Shown: positions 41,644 to 51,040, counted from the first letter of the stretch. The stretch is 64,000 nt of DNA from Sunxiuqinia sp965230765 (GCA_965230765.1 CBDDLR010000001.1:372001-436000); one strand, 5' to 3'. Numbers and translations are program-made. Notes: generated by a model from the letters alone, not told the origin.

Positions 41644-42828
41644 CTACTTAGTCGGCAATGTATATTGTACACCAATTAATGATGTAAAGTTTTGATAAGG
41701 TCTTCGGGTCTTGAAACTTTCCAAATCACTGTTTGAATCGCGAGTATCAAGAACTGACTCAATGTACAACCTCCATTGATCATTCACGTCATATCGAAAA
41801 AGCAATTTGACATCGTAATAATCATACACCAGCTTTGGGTTTTGTTCGAGTGAAGAAAATGCTTCACGGATATCATATTCCATTTGATTGTAGGAGGCGT
41901 AAAGGGACAAATAAAAATCAGACCAATAATACCGTAACCTTATATCAGCACCATAAGACCAGTAAGAAAAATAATCTTGAAATGCATCGACCCTTCTTTT
42001 GACTTTTATCCCAGGGTTTATCCGCAAACGTTTAACTGCCGTCCAGTTATAATCTATTTTAGCTGCATAATACTTAAAATTACGAAGTGGGTATGTATCG
42101 ATGTATTTCCCTGCAGAGTCGATTGAATGATATTCAAAATAATTACGATCGCGCCATGAAAGTTGAATATTCAGTTCATTGTCTTTAATAAATTCATAAT
42201 TGAGATCATACTCCAACTCCAAATCAGCATGGTCAAGCGGATCAACAAACTGTTCATCGTAATAGATTTTGTAGTCATAATCAATCAATGCTGACATTTC
42301 CACCTTTTTTGAGGCTTTGTAATCCAAGAACAAGCGTCCACTGTTGGCATAATACTTAAATGACCTCATTAATAAGTCACCCGTCACCGATGTTCCAATT
42401 CGGTTTGACCAGCGGAATTTATATTGTCCCCCAATCCATATCTTCCTGGATAGTTTTTTTTGATAAATGGCAAATGCAGAAAAACGTCCCTGGCTCAAAT
42501 CTGTATAGTCAAGGTAATCCCTGTACCAGAAATCACTCCCCAAGCGTATTCTATTCTTTTTATTCCTGAACTTATATTCGGCATCATAACCCATATCATA
42601 ATACAAATCAGAAAAAATCAGGCTGTCTTTTGGCAGGGCATTCCCGGAGCTTTTATCTATCAGTTCATCAGGACTTTTAAAAATATTGTATTCTGATCCT
42701 CCCTGAAGATTAAACTCCATTTCAAACTCTGACTGAGCATTTATATTTTCACAAAAAAATATTACAAACACCATCATCAAAGCAGTATATTGCCATTTTC
42801 TCTTAAACGATTTTTTTACTAGTTGCAT
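41644..42828 (-). CDS. Probable outer-membrane beta-barrel protein
   Basis: The 394-aa protein has a signal peptide with TALMMVFVIFFCENINAQ near residues 16-33. The rest is a series of alternating hydrophobic/aromatic beta-strands such as YKFRNKKNRIRLGSDFWYRDY, KIWIGGQYKFRWSNRIG, FKYYAAKIDYNWT, IRLRYYWSDFYLSLYASYNQ and DVKLLFRYDVNDQWRLYIES, typical of an outer-membrane beta-barrel of about 16 strands. I cannot name a family. It follows the TPR gene with only 6 bp between, as the last gene of a four-gene operon that includes an ATP-grasp ligase and a transglutaminase-like membrane protein. It may transport or anchor their product. Confidence 0.75.
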   Translation of the reverse strand: MQLVKKSFKRKWQYTALMMVFVIFFCENINAQSEFEMEFNLQGGSEYNIFKSPDELIDKSSGNALPKDSLIFSDLYYDMGYDAEYKFRNKKNRIRLGSDFWYRDYLDYTDLSQGRFSAFAIYQKKLSRKIWIGGQYKFRWSNRIGTSVTGDLLMRSFKYYANSGRLFLDYKASKKVEMSALIDYDYKIYYDEQFVDPLDHADLELEYDLNYEFIKDNELNIQLSWRDRNYFEYHSIDSAGKYIDTYPLRNFKYYAAKIDYNWTAVKRLRINPGIKVKRRVDAFQDYFSYWSYGADIRLRYYWSDFYLSLYASYNQMEYDIREAFSSLEQNPKLVYDYYDVKLLFRYDVNDQWRLYIESVLDTRDSNSDLESFKTRRPYQNFTSLIGVQYTLPTK

Positions 42829-42834
42829 CTTCGT

Positions 42835-45105
42835 TTATTTATTTGTTTTTGCAATTTTCCTCACAACCTTAAAGTCAGGATCAATCTCTTTTAAACGTTC
42901 ATATTGCTCTTCAGCAGTTTCTAAATCACCCAAAATATCATAGCATTGGCCAAGCCTGTACCAGGAAAACCGATGCTCTGGATCTACCTTCAATACTTCT
43001 TTGAAAAATCGCATACCTTCTTCAATTTCTTGATCATCCATATGTGCTTTTCCAATCCAATAAGTCACCCACCTGCTCGTATTGCCATTTTTAATAGCCA
43101 ATTGATATGATTCAATAGCTTCATCAAATAATTTTAGTTCATGCAGGGTTTTACCAAGTACATAAAAATCGGTGTCGCCGGGCTTAATCTTGAGTTTAGC
43201 AAAGCGCATCTTCTCAAAACCAACGGTATCTCCAATAGTTTGATAATAGGTAATTAGATGATCCAACACGCTCTCGTTTTCAGGTTCTAACTCATGCAGT
43301 TTTAAAAACTGGTATGCCGCCCGATCAGCATCACCTTCGTTCTCATAAAGCATGGCAAGTTTATACCTTACTTCCAAATTTGACATATCTTGATTTAAAG
43401 CCTCATCAAAACTTGAAATGGCCAGTTCATACTGATCGGTTTCTGTATACAATTCTGCTAAAAGTATCCTGCACTGAACGTTGGCAGGTTCTAGTGCAAT
43501 TAGTCTTTCAAAGGCATCAATTGCATCATTTTCTTGTTTTGCACGGCTTAATGTAAGACCCAAATTATACCACGCTTTTGTATAATTCGGAAAATATTTC
43601 AATAAGTCACGATAGGTACCTGCTGCAATATCGTAACGCTTTTCATCCAGGTAAATATTCCCAAGTGAAAGAAGTGCCCGGGAATAGTTATTCTTTATTC
43701 GAACAGCTTCTTTATAGGCCACTTTTGCCGAATCAGGCTGGTTTGTTCGCTCATAGTTTACACCAAGGTTATACCAGCTTTTATGCGAACCCGGGTCATA
43801 CTCAATGGCTTTTTTATATTGATTAATTGAAAGCTGAACTGAATCCATTTCAGAATATATTCTTGCCAGGTTATAAAATGCCAGCGCATAGTTTGGTCGT
43901 TGTTGTATGGCCTGCTGGTAGTTGGAAATGGCTTGCTGGTAATCCCCTTCTTTCCTATTCAAAATAGCCATATTCACATATGCCTCTGGGTAATTACCAT
44001 TTGATTTTTCTATTGCTTTCCTGTAATAATTAAATGCCTCATCAAACAATGACGAACTTGAAGCAATTTTTGCTTTGTAAAAATAAGCCAGAGCTAAGGT
44101 GTCTTTTTTAACCAAACTGTTGATCAATGTTTCTGCTTTATCCTTTTTGCCCCGACCAATGTACAAACTGGTTAACTCTTCAATAATTAATTCGTTGGAA
44201 GGATCTTGCTCCAGTGCTTTTTCTAAATGATACTCTGCTTTGCCATATTCCTGGTTTGAATGATATATTTTGCCCAAATAATAATTGGCATAAAACGATT
44301 GATTATTTAGCCGATATATTTTCTGTAATTCCTCGACCTTTTCGGTTCTTAGTTGCAAGGTCTGACTATAATAAATCCGGGCCAATTCGTAGTTGGGAAC
44401 CAACAAAATCGCCTCATTCAAAAGGTTACGTGCGTTCAATGTATCTGCTCCCTCAAGCTTAACCATCCCCAACTGGCACAATGCCTTTGCTTTTTTTCTG
44501 CCAGACGAAAGCTCTGAAGCATTTCTAAAATAGGTGATTGCCTGTTCAGGCTGATAGTTTTCTTTCAGCAAAAAACCAAAATTAAAATGAGTATCCGGGT
44601 TATTGGGGTTAAGCTCAATCGACTTTAAATAATTTTCTTTTGACTGCTGAAAATTCCCCAGCTTAGCATGTGTTGATGCCAGGTTAGCGATAGCATCTTT
44701 GAAGTTTGGATCGATATCGATTGCCTGGTTAAAGTAACGATTCGCATCGGTATAGCTTTTTTGCCTGACCTGTGTTAACCCCAGGTAGTTTAGTACCGTT
44801 TTAGAATTGGGGTATTTGGCATTCAAAACTAAAAAATGCCCTTCTGCCTGGCTATATTTACGCTTTTTAAATGACTTTTTTGCCAATAAGAAAAGTGAAT
44901 CCAGTTGAAGGTTTTCCTCAGACTCTTCCTCTACTTGCCAGGAAACCTGATCAATTTCCTGGTTTCCGTTGGCATCGCTTAAATAAACTATTTCGGGGCT
45001 ACGGCTCAGGTTCCACGCATAGGAATCCAACAGCCATATTAAAATCAGCAAGCCAACAACCATGGCGAGATAAGGCAAAAAGCTATTTAGCAACGTTTTT
45101 CTCAT
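42835..45105 (-). CDS. Membrane-anchored TPR-repeat protein
   Basis: The 756-aa protein has a single N-terminal transmembrane anchor (LAMVVGLLILIWLL, about 13-26) and then roughly 16-18 tetratricopeptide repeats that fill residues about 75-745. Clear examples are NPDTHFNFGFLLKENYQPEQAI, seen in halves, and YPEAYVNMAILNRKEGDYQQ, HKSWYNLGVNYERTNQPDSA, YTKAWYNLGLTLSRAKQEND. The repeats face the periplasm and give a protein-binding scaffold. The ATG overlaps the ATP-grasp stop by four bases (ATGA), so it is coupled to that gene, and it precedes the beta-barrel gene by 6 bp. It could bridge the inner and outer membrane parts of the system. Confidence 0.88.
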   Translation of the reverse strand: MRKTLLNSFLPYLAMVVGLLILIWLLDSYAWNLSRSPEIVYLSDANGNQEIDQVSWQVEEESEENLQLDSLFLLAKKSFKKRKYSQAEGHFLVLNAKYPNSKTVLNYLGLTQVRQKSYTDANRYFNQAIDIDPNFKDAIANLASTHAKLGNFQQSKENYLKSIELNPNNPDTHFNFGFLLKENYQPEQAITYFRNASELSSGRKKAKALCQLGMVKLEGADTLNARNLLNEAILLVPNYELARIYYSQTLQLRTEKVEELQKIYRLNNQSFYANYYLGKIYHSNQEYGKAEYHLEKALEQDPSNELIIEELTSLYIGRGKKDKAETLINSLVKKDTLALAYFYKAKIASSSSLFDEAFNYYRKAIEKSNGNYPEAYVNMAILNRKEGDYQQAISNYQQAIQQRPNYALAFYNLARIYSEMDSVQLSINQYKKAIEYDPGSHKSWYNLGVNYERTNQPDSAKVAYKEAVRIKNNYSRALLSLGNIYLDEKRYDIAAGTYRDLLKYFPNYTKAWYNLGLTLSRAKQENDAIDAFERLIALEPANVQCRILLAELYTETDQYELAISSFDEALNQDMSNLEVRYKLAMLYENEGDADRAAYQFLKLHELEPENESVLDHLITYYQTIGDTVGFEKMRFAKLKIKPGDTDFYVLGKTLHELKLFDEAIESYQLAIKNGNTSRWVTYWIGKAHMDDQEIEEGMRFFKEVLKVDPEHRFSWYRLGQCYDILGDLETAEEQYERLKEIDPDFKVVRKIAKTNK

Positions 45106-45977
45106 CCAATCATTCTCAACTTTTTTAACAAGCCCAACCCATTTGCATTCTGAATTTGCAAACCGGGGCGGGCATTTATCTCAATAATCTGTGGCCCTTT
45201 AAGCTGGTCAATAATTACATCAATGCCCAAATATTTTAAGGGCACTATGCTTGCGCATTCTTCACAAATACCAATAATTTCGTTCCAAAAAGGGATGGTT
45301 AAACCTGTGAACTTAAAACTTGAATCAGGATGGACTCCCGTTGGTTTATTACGAAAGAAACCCTCCGTGAGTACTCCGTTTTCCATATCGACACCAATGC
45401 CAATTGCCCCCTGGTGAAGGTTAGCCTTTCCTCCAGACTCGTTGGTAGGTACCCGGAGCATGGCCATTACCGGCGCATTTTCAATCATTAGAATCCTCAA
45501 ATCGGGAACCCCAATGGAATAGATTTTTTGAAAAGCGTTATGAGGGATTAGCTTTTCCTCCACAATGCATTTATCAGTCTTATCAAATGAATAAGCACCA
45601 AAAATAATTGCAGAGATATGAAACTTTAACTTTTCATTTGTATACTCCTTTCCCTTGGGCGTGTACCATGCCCCTTCCCTTCTGTCCAAAATTAAAATAC
45701 CATTCCCACCACTGCCCATCGAAGGCTTGACAACAATGCTTTCATGCCGGGAAAGCTTTTCGAGATACTGATCAATTTCCCATGAATATTCAATAACGGC
45801 ATAGGTTTCGGGTACTGCAATTTTATGTTCCGCCAGGATTTTTTTTGCCAGGTATTTATCATCGGCCAACTTGAAGTTTTTTCGTGGATTTAACGAATAT
45901 ACATAATCCAAATTTCGGCGATTAATCCCCAAAACATTATTATTGGCTGTATGAATAAACTCAAGTAGCTTTTTCAT
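45102..45977 (-). CDS. ATP-grasp ligase, alpha-L-glutamate-ligase-like (RimK-related)
   Basis: This 291-aa protein is a member of the ATP-grasp amino-acid/peptide ligases, which form amide bonds by way of an acyl phosphate. It shows the ATP-binding VVKPSMGSGGNGILIL, IVEEKLIPH and DLRILMIE, and the metal-binding IEINARPGLQIQNANG near the C-terminus. The best start is the ATG at 45977 (MKKLLEFIHTANNNVLGINRRN); a longer frame to 46022 is less likely. Its start lies 17 bp inside the end of the transglutaminase/TM gene, and its stop overlaps the TPR gene by 4 bp. Pairing of this ligase with a transglutaminase-7TM protein is a known gene neighbourhood; the peptide product is unknown. Confidence 0.88.
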   Translation of the reverse strand: MKKLLEFIHTANNNVLGINRRNLDYVYSLNPRKNFKLADDKYLAKKILAEHKIAVPETYAVIEYSWEIDQYLEKLSRHESIVVKPSMGSGGNGILILDRREGAWYTPKGKEYTNEKLKFHISAIIFGAYSFDKTDKCIVEEKLIPHNAFQKIYSIGVPDLRILMIENAPVMAMLRVPTNESGGKANLHQGAIGIGVDMENGVLTEGFFRNKPTGVHPDSSFKFTGLTIPFWNEIIGICEECASIVPLKYLGIDVIIDQLKGPQIIEINARPGLQIQNANGLGLLKKLRMIG

Positions 45978-47535
45978 AAATGATCGATCTAAAACGATAA
46001 AACTCAAGCACTTTAATACCAACCCAACGCCCCATCAGGATATTTAAACCAATGATTGCCAGGAAAAACTCAGGGAAAGCCAGAAAAATTGCTTCCATAG
46101 ACCTGGAGTTCATCACAAAAAAAGAAAAGGCAACAACAATTAAGGTCTGAATGGTTACGTTGAGCGATTCTTTTAATCCCTCTTCTTCTACTTTCCGTGC
46201 AAACCGTTCCGCACTGATTGTTAGAACAACAATTGGGAACAGTGTAACATAAGCCAAGGAAGTAATGCCTGTACCAATAGCAAAGTAAGAAATCAATAAA
46301 AACAACACCACTACAAGCACCAACATGATTACCAGCTTTGGGGTATATAAAATACCCCATCTTTGCAGTGGAAAATGCGCAAGACTGACGATCCCAATTA
46401 CCAACAAGAATGCAAACATCCCCCAAAGCAAACCGGTCTCGCGACTGGCTACTGCGATCAGGGCAGGTAAAAATACCCCAAAGGTGTTCAACCCAATTAC
46501 ATTCCTAAAAAAAGCAACAACCATTGCCCCCAGGGGCAACAACAAAATAATTTTTAGCAAGCCAATGGGAACACCAATATTTTCAAAGGTCAACCAAAGT
46601 TCATAGGCATTCAACGGATGTCTTTTCAGTTCTGAATAAAGTACAGGGTTGGCACTCAGCCTGGATTTGATTTGAAAAAGATAGTCAAAGTTAATGTTTG
46701 GTGAATGCGCAAACAAAAATTTGTCTCCGGTGTAAAGTTTTAAATAATTATGAGGAATATGAGCAAAATGATCATTGAGAGGATCGAAAGGGACCCAAAC
46801 CCCTGCAATATAAACTTCGACCCACTGGTGTGATGTTTTCTTTGAACCATCTTCGAGAATTAAGCCCCCGACCAACCTGGAGGGGATGCCAGCCTGACGT
46901 GCAAAAGCCACAAACAACCTGCTTTTACCATTACAGGAAGCCTCTTCAAGACGAAGGGCAGTTAATGCATCGGTAAGGCCTTTAAATGGTCTTGTCTGGA
47001 GGGACAATGTATAATTATGTATTGCGTCTATCGTTTCCAGAAGGCTATTTTTGCCTTTTGTTATTTCCGCATACTTTTTCATGACCTGCGGATGGGTCAC
47101 CTGAATATTTTCAGTTGCACCCAGGTATTCATCCAGAAACACAGGATAGTTTTCTTGCACCTGCATTAAACTGTCTATCTCATACTTTTTTGATTTTCCT
47201 ATAAATTCAAAGCTATAGGTAACATTGTACCTTCCACTTGCCAAATCTGTTTCCCATCTCCCTAATGCGCCATGTTTATTTGGCTGTACCTGAAAACTTA
47301 ACCTTTGACTGTTATTAATCTGGTTCGATATGGTCTGTCGTTCATCGGACTCAGGTAAAAAAGTGGAAGAAAATACAGGTTCGTTAAATCCCTCAAAAGA
47401 ATTCACAAAAGTAACCTGGTACTTTGTAGTTGGAAGAAATTTTTCAAACGAATAATCCCAAAATAAAACCTTGGCAGTGGCAAATAGCACTGAACAAGCT
47501 ATAAGTATATATGAAACTTTACGGTAAGATACCAT
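45961..47535 (-). CDS. Transglutaminase-like domain fused to a multi-transmembrane (7TM) domain, UUP1-like
   Basis: The 524-aa protein has an N-terminal anchor (VSYILIACSVLFATAKVLF), a periplasmic transglutaminase-like domain (about 140-280) and six or seven transmembrane helices (about 325-505, from KIILLLPLGAMVVAFF). This matches the family called inactive transglutaminase fused to seven TM helices. Here the papain-like triad seems intact: Cys201 in EEASCNGKSRL, His236 in KKTSHQWVEVYI and Asp251 in VWVPFDP. I prefer the ATG at 47535; the frame also opens at a GTG at 47541. It heads a coupled operon with the ATP-grasp ligase, TPR protein and beta-barrel. Confidence 0.87.
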   Translation of the reverse strand: MVSYRKVSYILIACSVLFATAKVLFWDYSFEKFLPTTKYQVTFVNSFEGFNEPVFSSTFLPESDERQTISNQINNSQRLSFQVQPNKHGALGRWETDLASGRYNVTYSFEFIGKSKKYEIDSLMQVQENYPVFLDEYLGATENIQVTHPQVMKKYAEITKGKNSLLETIDAIHNYTLSLQTRPFKGLTDALTALRLEEASCNGKSRLFVAFARQAGIPSRLVGGLILEDGSKKTSHQWVEVYIAGVWVPFDPLNDHFAHIPHNYLKLYTGDKFLFAHSPNINFDYLFQIKSRLSANPVLYSELKRHPLNAYELWLTFENIGVPIGLLKIILLLPLGAMVVAFFRNVIGLNTFGVFLPALIAVASRETGLLWGMFAFLLVIGIVSLAHFPLQRWGILYTPKLVIMLVLVVVLFLLISYFAIGTGITSLAYVTLFPIVVLTISAERFARKVEEEGLKESLNVTIQTLIVVAFSFFVMNSRSMEAIFLAFPEFFLAIIGLNILMGRWVGIKVLEFYRFRSIIYEKAT

Positions 47536-47635
47536 ACCCACTAATCTTCAACGAAAATAATAACGCCAAAAGATTAAAATTGTTGTATCACAAAAGGATA
47601 GGTAAAGATCAAATCGTATAACGTATTGATCAAAC

Positions 47636-48856
47636 TTACGACAGCATCAATACCAACTTCTTCAGAGCTTCAATAAAAGCATCAATTTCTTCGAAGGTGT
47701 TGTAAACGGCAAAAGAAATCCGTACTGTTCCCGGAATATTGAAATGATCCATTACCGGATCGGCACAAAGCCGGCCAGTACGCACGGCAATACCCATTTT
47801 GTCGAGCATTGTCCCCAAATCAAAAGAATGGATACCTTCAATATTAAATGTAACTACTCCTGCTTTACAATGGTGGGTTCCGTAAATTGTCATTCCAGGG
47901 ATTTGAAGTAGTTTCTCGGTGGCATATTCCAATAGCTTATTTTCATAAACAGAAACCTCCTTGACACCTAAATTTTGCAAATATTTAATGGCTTCACCAA
48001 AAGCAACAACGCTTGTAATATTAGGTGTTCCGGCCTCAAATTTATAGGGAAGCTCATTGAATGTGGTTTTCTCAAAACTTACTTCAGATATCATTTCACC
48101 ACCTCCCTGATATGGTGGCATTTGATCAAGCAGTTCTTTCTTGCCATACAATACGCCAACACCATTGGGCCCATACATTTTATGGGCAGAAAACACATAA
48201 AAATCAGCATCAAGATCGAGCGCATCAACAAACATGTGCTTAATGGCCTGAGCCCCATCAATTAATACTTTGACACCCTTTTCATGTGCCTGTTTAATAA
48301 TTTTTTTAATTGGGTTCACCGTCCCCAGCACATTAGAAACATGCGCCAGTGCAAGTAATTTCGTATTTTCGGTAATCAGCTCATCCAATTTCTGAATCTG
48401 TAGTTCCCCTGAATCATCGAATGGAAGAACTTTCACCTTAGCCCCTTTTCGTTCAGCCATCAATTGCCAGGGAACAATGTTAGCGTGGTGTTCCATTTCC
48501 GAAACAATGATCTCGTCCCCTTCGTTTACAAATGCTTCACCAAACGAAAATGCGACCAAATTAATGCTCTCTGTCGTTCCTTTTGTAAATATGATTTCCT
48601 CCCGTGAGTTGGCATTGATTAAATCTTTCACATGGTCGCGAACTGCCTCGTAATCCACTGTGGCTTTGTCTGCTAAAAAATGTGCCCCTCTGTGGATATT
48701 TCCATAATACTTCAAATGAAGCTCTTCTTCTTTCATTAAAACCTGAATTGGTTTCTGAGATGATGCAGCACTGTCCAAATAAATCAGTGGTTTGTTATAC
48801 ACATCCTGATTGAGTATTGGAAAATCTTTGCGTATTTTGGAAATATCTAAAGTCAT
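47636..48856 (-). CDS. sufS: SufS cysteine desulfurase
   Basis: The 406-aa PLP enzyme takes sulfur from cysteine for Fe-S cluster assembly. The PLP-lysine lies in VFSAHKMYGPNGVGVLYG (Lys226), the conserved His in EMEHHANIVPW, and the persulfide-forming cysteine in GRLCADPVMDHF (Cys364), which is the type II (SufS/CsdA) pattern. The N-terminus starts TLDISKIRKDFPIL. It is separated from sufD (upstream on this strand) by a transposase unit and from sufE (downstream) by about 7 kb of other genes. A 14-bp stem hairpin lies 24 bp upstream of its start. Confidence 0.95.
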   Translation of the reverse strand: MTLDISKIRKDFPILNQDVYNKPLIYLDSAASSQKPIQVLMKEEELHLKYYGNIHRGAHFLADKATVDYEAVRDHVKDLINANSREEIIFTKGTTESINLVAFSFGEAFVNEGDEIIVSEMEHHANIVPWQLMAERKGAKVKVLPFDDSGELQIQKLDELITENTKLLALAHVSNVLGTVNPIKKIIKQAHEKGVKVLIDGAQAIKHMFVDALDLDADFYVFSAHKMYGPNGVGVLYGKKELLDQMPPYQGGGEMISEVSFEKTTFNELPYKFEAGTPNITSVVAFGEAIKYLQNLGVKEVSVYENKLLEYATEKLLQIPGMTIYGTHHCKAGVVTFNIEGIHSFDLGTMLDKMGIAVRTGRLCADPVMDHFNIPGTVRISFAVYNTFEEIDAFIEALKKLVLMLS

Positions 48857-48879
48857 ATCATTTATTTTTTATCGAACTA

Positions 48880-48910
48880 TTGAGAGGCTCACTCAGAGTG
48901 AGCCTCTCAA
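48880..48910. repeat. REP-like palindrome 1
   Basis: A perfect 14-bp stem: TTGAGAGGCTCACT (48880-48893), loop CAG, AGTGAGCCTCTCAA (48897-48910). It lies between the sufS start and the transposase gene. Its core, CTCACT/AGTGAG, is shared with the two palindromes near 48970 and 49637. Confidence 0.7.
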
Positions 48911-48969
48911 TGGCATACAATTCAAACACAAAACTAATCTTTTTGGTTAAAAATATTGTTGGAGGATTG

Positions 48970-49000
48970 TTAAGAGTCTCACTTGAAGTGAGACTCTTAA
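48970..49000. repeat. REP-like palindrome 2
   Basis: A perfect 14-bp stem: TTAAGAGTCTCACT (48970-48983), loop TGA, AGTGAGACTCTTAA (48987-49000). It sits 36 bp upstream of the transposase start. Confidence 0.8.
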
Positions 49001-49036
49001 GACAGTTTTCTAATTTTTCATAACTTTAATCGAAAA

Positions 49037-49612
49037 ATGCACTTTGAAAAAGACCACCTCTACCATATATTTAATCGTGGAAACAATTCTCAAATAATCT
49101 TCTACCATAGGAACAATTATCTATACTTTTTACAGAAAATCAAAAAGCATATTTTACCGTATGCAGATATTCTTGCTTGGTGCTTAATGCCCAATCATTT
49201 TCACCTTATGGTGTATGTAAATCACACTGAGAGTCTTACTATCAGTGGAGAATCAAGAACCATAAACGATTCTATTGGCATCATGTTACGAACGTACACA
49301 CGGGCTATAAACAAACAGGAAGATGCTTCAGGATCTCTATTTCAGGAACACACAAAAGCAATTTGTTTAACTGAAATAAATGGAGTAAGCAAAGCTTGGT
49401 TTGAACATGAATATGGAACGATGATCAATATTCCGGATGCAGAGAAAGAATATCCACAGGTTTGCTTTAATTACATCCATCAAAATCCAATAGCCCATAA
49501 ATATGCCACAAATATTAATGACTGGGAATTTAGTTCAGCAAAAAACTATTATTCAAATAGAAATGGGAAACTAGTAAACAAAGAAAGAGCGAAAGAATTT
49601 GTGCTTATTTGA
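49037..49612 (+). mobile_element. REP-associated tyrosine transposase (RAYT, IS200-like Y1 HUH)
   Basis: The 191-aa HUH nuclease of the RAYT group cleaves and moves REP palindromes through a 5'-phosphotyrosine. The HUH motif is His54-Phe-His56 in LMPNHFHLMVY and the likely catalytic tyrosine is Tyr146 in FNYIHQNPIAHKY, followed by the conserved WEFSSAKNYY. The N-terminus starts YHIFNRGNNSQ as in this family. It is transcribed against the suf genes. Palindromes with the same AGTGAGACTCTTAA half flank it at 48970-49000 and 49637-49663, so gene plus palindromes form a RAYT-REP unit inserted between sufD and sufS. It appears intact and so may be active. Confidence 0.9.
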
Positions 49613-49636
49613 TGAAAAAAGTAAGCTAAAAATTAT

Positions 49637-49663
49637 GAGCCTCACTTTAAGTGAGACTCTTAA
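49637..49663. repeat. REP-like palindrome 3
   Basis: An imperfect stem GAGcCTCACTT/AAGTGAGaCTC around TTAA, with the right half AAGTGAGACTCTTAA identical to that of palindrome 2. It lies 25 bp after the transposase stop and 12 bp before the sufD stop. Confidence 0.7.
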
Positions 49664-49674
49664 CAATAAAATCT

Positions 49675-51039
49675 TTAGCTCATGTCGCAAGAGTGGCAGC
49701 GGGCCAACTCACCACGAAGTCTTTTATCAACCAGTTCATCAATCCGGTCACGTAGTGGGGCAACACGAATTTCCTGGATCACTTCATGGGCAAAGGCATT
49801 CATCAACATCAACCGGGCATCGGCTTCATTAATCCCTCTTGCACGCATGTAAAACAATGCATCTTCATCAATCTGACCAACCGTGGCACCATGCGAACAT
49901 TTCACATCATCAGCATCAATAATCAACTGGGGTTTTGTGTTCATTTTTGCTGAATCAGTCAACAACACATTATTGTTGCGCTGGAAGGCAGCCGTTTTTT
50001 GTGCATCGCGAACAACGTGAATTCGTCCGGTAAAAGCACCTACTGAATCTTCATCCAATACATTTTTATATATCTGATTGCTTGTACAGTTTGCAGATGC
50101 ATGCTCAATGTTTGTATAATTATCCACATGCTGTTTCTTATCGGTAAACGACATGCCATATACATTCGCATCAGCGTGTTCGCCGTCAAGGCTCACTTTC
50201 AAATTATTGCGAATTAAACCACCATGCAAAGTCGCCGTGCTGGTTAATAGGTTTGAGTTTGCTTCTTGCTTAAAAAATGAAGCATTAACTGAATTCGCCA
50301 GGTTATTCTGATTTTGAATCGTATATAAATCAACCACGGCATCCTGTCCGACAAAAACCTCGGTAACATTATTGCTCAAAAATTCTGTCTGGCTCAATGT
50401 ATGATCACAAAAAACAACTTTCACCTGACTGTTTTTCCCAGCTACAATAAGATTCCTTTGTGTAGCAAATACAGCTTCATCAGAACGCATTAAGTTGATC
50501 ACCTGTATTGGTTTCTCAACCACAACATTGTCTGGCACATACATGAAAAAACCATCTTTGGCAAAAGCGGTATTCAACGCAACCAACGGATCATCCGATA
50601 GTGCTGCCTGACGGTTCAGGTAATCCTGAACAAGCTCAGGTTTTTCATTGGCAATTTGCTGAAGACTTCCAATAACAACTCCCTCAGGAAGTTCAGAAAG
50701 TTGTTTGTTTCGTGCATAATACCAACCATTTACCAACAAAACAACATTGGTATCCAGTTGTGGCACATCACACCTAAACACTTCATTTAAGTCTACATCA
50801 ACCTTTTCATAACTAAAAATGTGATCGTATTCTTTTTCAAATACAGGATGAAGGTTGGTGTATTTATAATTTTCATTTTTGAATCCGGGAATACCCGTTT
50901 TCTCAAATCGCTTGATCGCTATTTCACGCATCCGGTTTATAATTGGAGAAGAACCTTCTTCCAACGCAGACCTGTTAGCGTAAAAAAGTGAACTATATTT
51001 TTCGCTTACCTCGATATTTTTAGCAACCAACTGAGTCAT
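49675..51039 (-). CDS. sufD: SufD, Fe-S cluster scaffold subunit
   Basis: The 454-aa SufB-like protein is part of the SufBC2D scaffold complex. The N-terminal helices (ALEEGSSPIINRMREIA) are followed by the right-handed beta-helix core, visible as GRIHVVRDAQKTAAFQRNNN and LLTDSAKMNTKPQL, then IDADDVKCSHGATVGQIDED, which holds the conserved His of SufD. The C-terminal helices end with RDRIDELVDKRLRGEL. It lies 1 bp downstream of sufC and so is co-transcribed with it. The natural next gene, sufS, is cut off by the RAYT unit. Confidence 0.93.
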   Translation of the reverse strand: MTQLVAKNIEVSEKYSSLFYANRSALEEGSSPIINRMREIAIKRFEKTGIPGFKNENYKYTNLHPVFEKEYDHIFSYEKVDVDLNEVFRCDVPQLDTNVVLLVNGWYYARNKQLSELPEGVVIGSLQQIANEKPELVQDYLNRQAALSDDPLVALNTAFAKDGFFMYVPDNVVVEKPIQVINLMRSDEAVFATQRNLIVAGKNSQVKVVFCDHTLSQTEFLSNNVTEVFVGQDAVVDLYTIQNQNNLANSVNASFFKQEANSNLLTSTATLHGGLIRNNLKVSLDGEHADANVYGMSFTDKKQHVDNYTNIEHASANCTSNQIYKNVLDEDSVGAFTGRIHVVRDAQKTAAFQRNNNVLLTDSAKMNTKPQLIIDADDVKCSHGATVGQIDEDALFYMRARGINEADARLMLMNAFAHEVIQEIRVAPLRDRIDELVDKRLRGELARCHSCDMS

Positions 51040-51040
51040 T

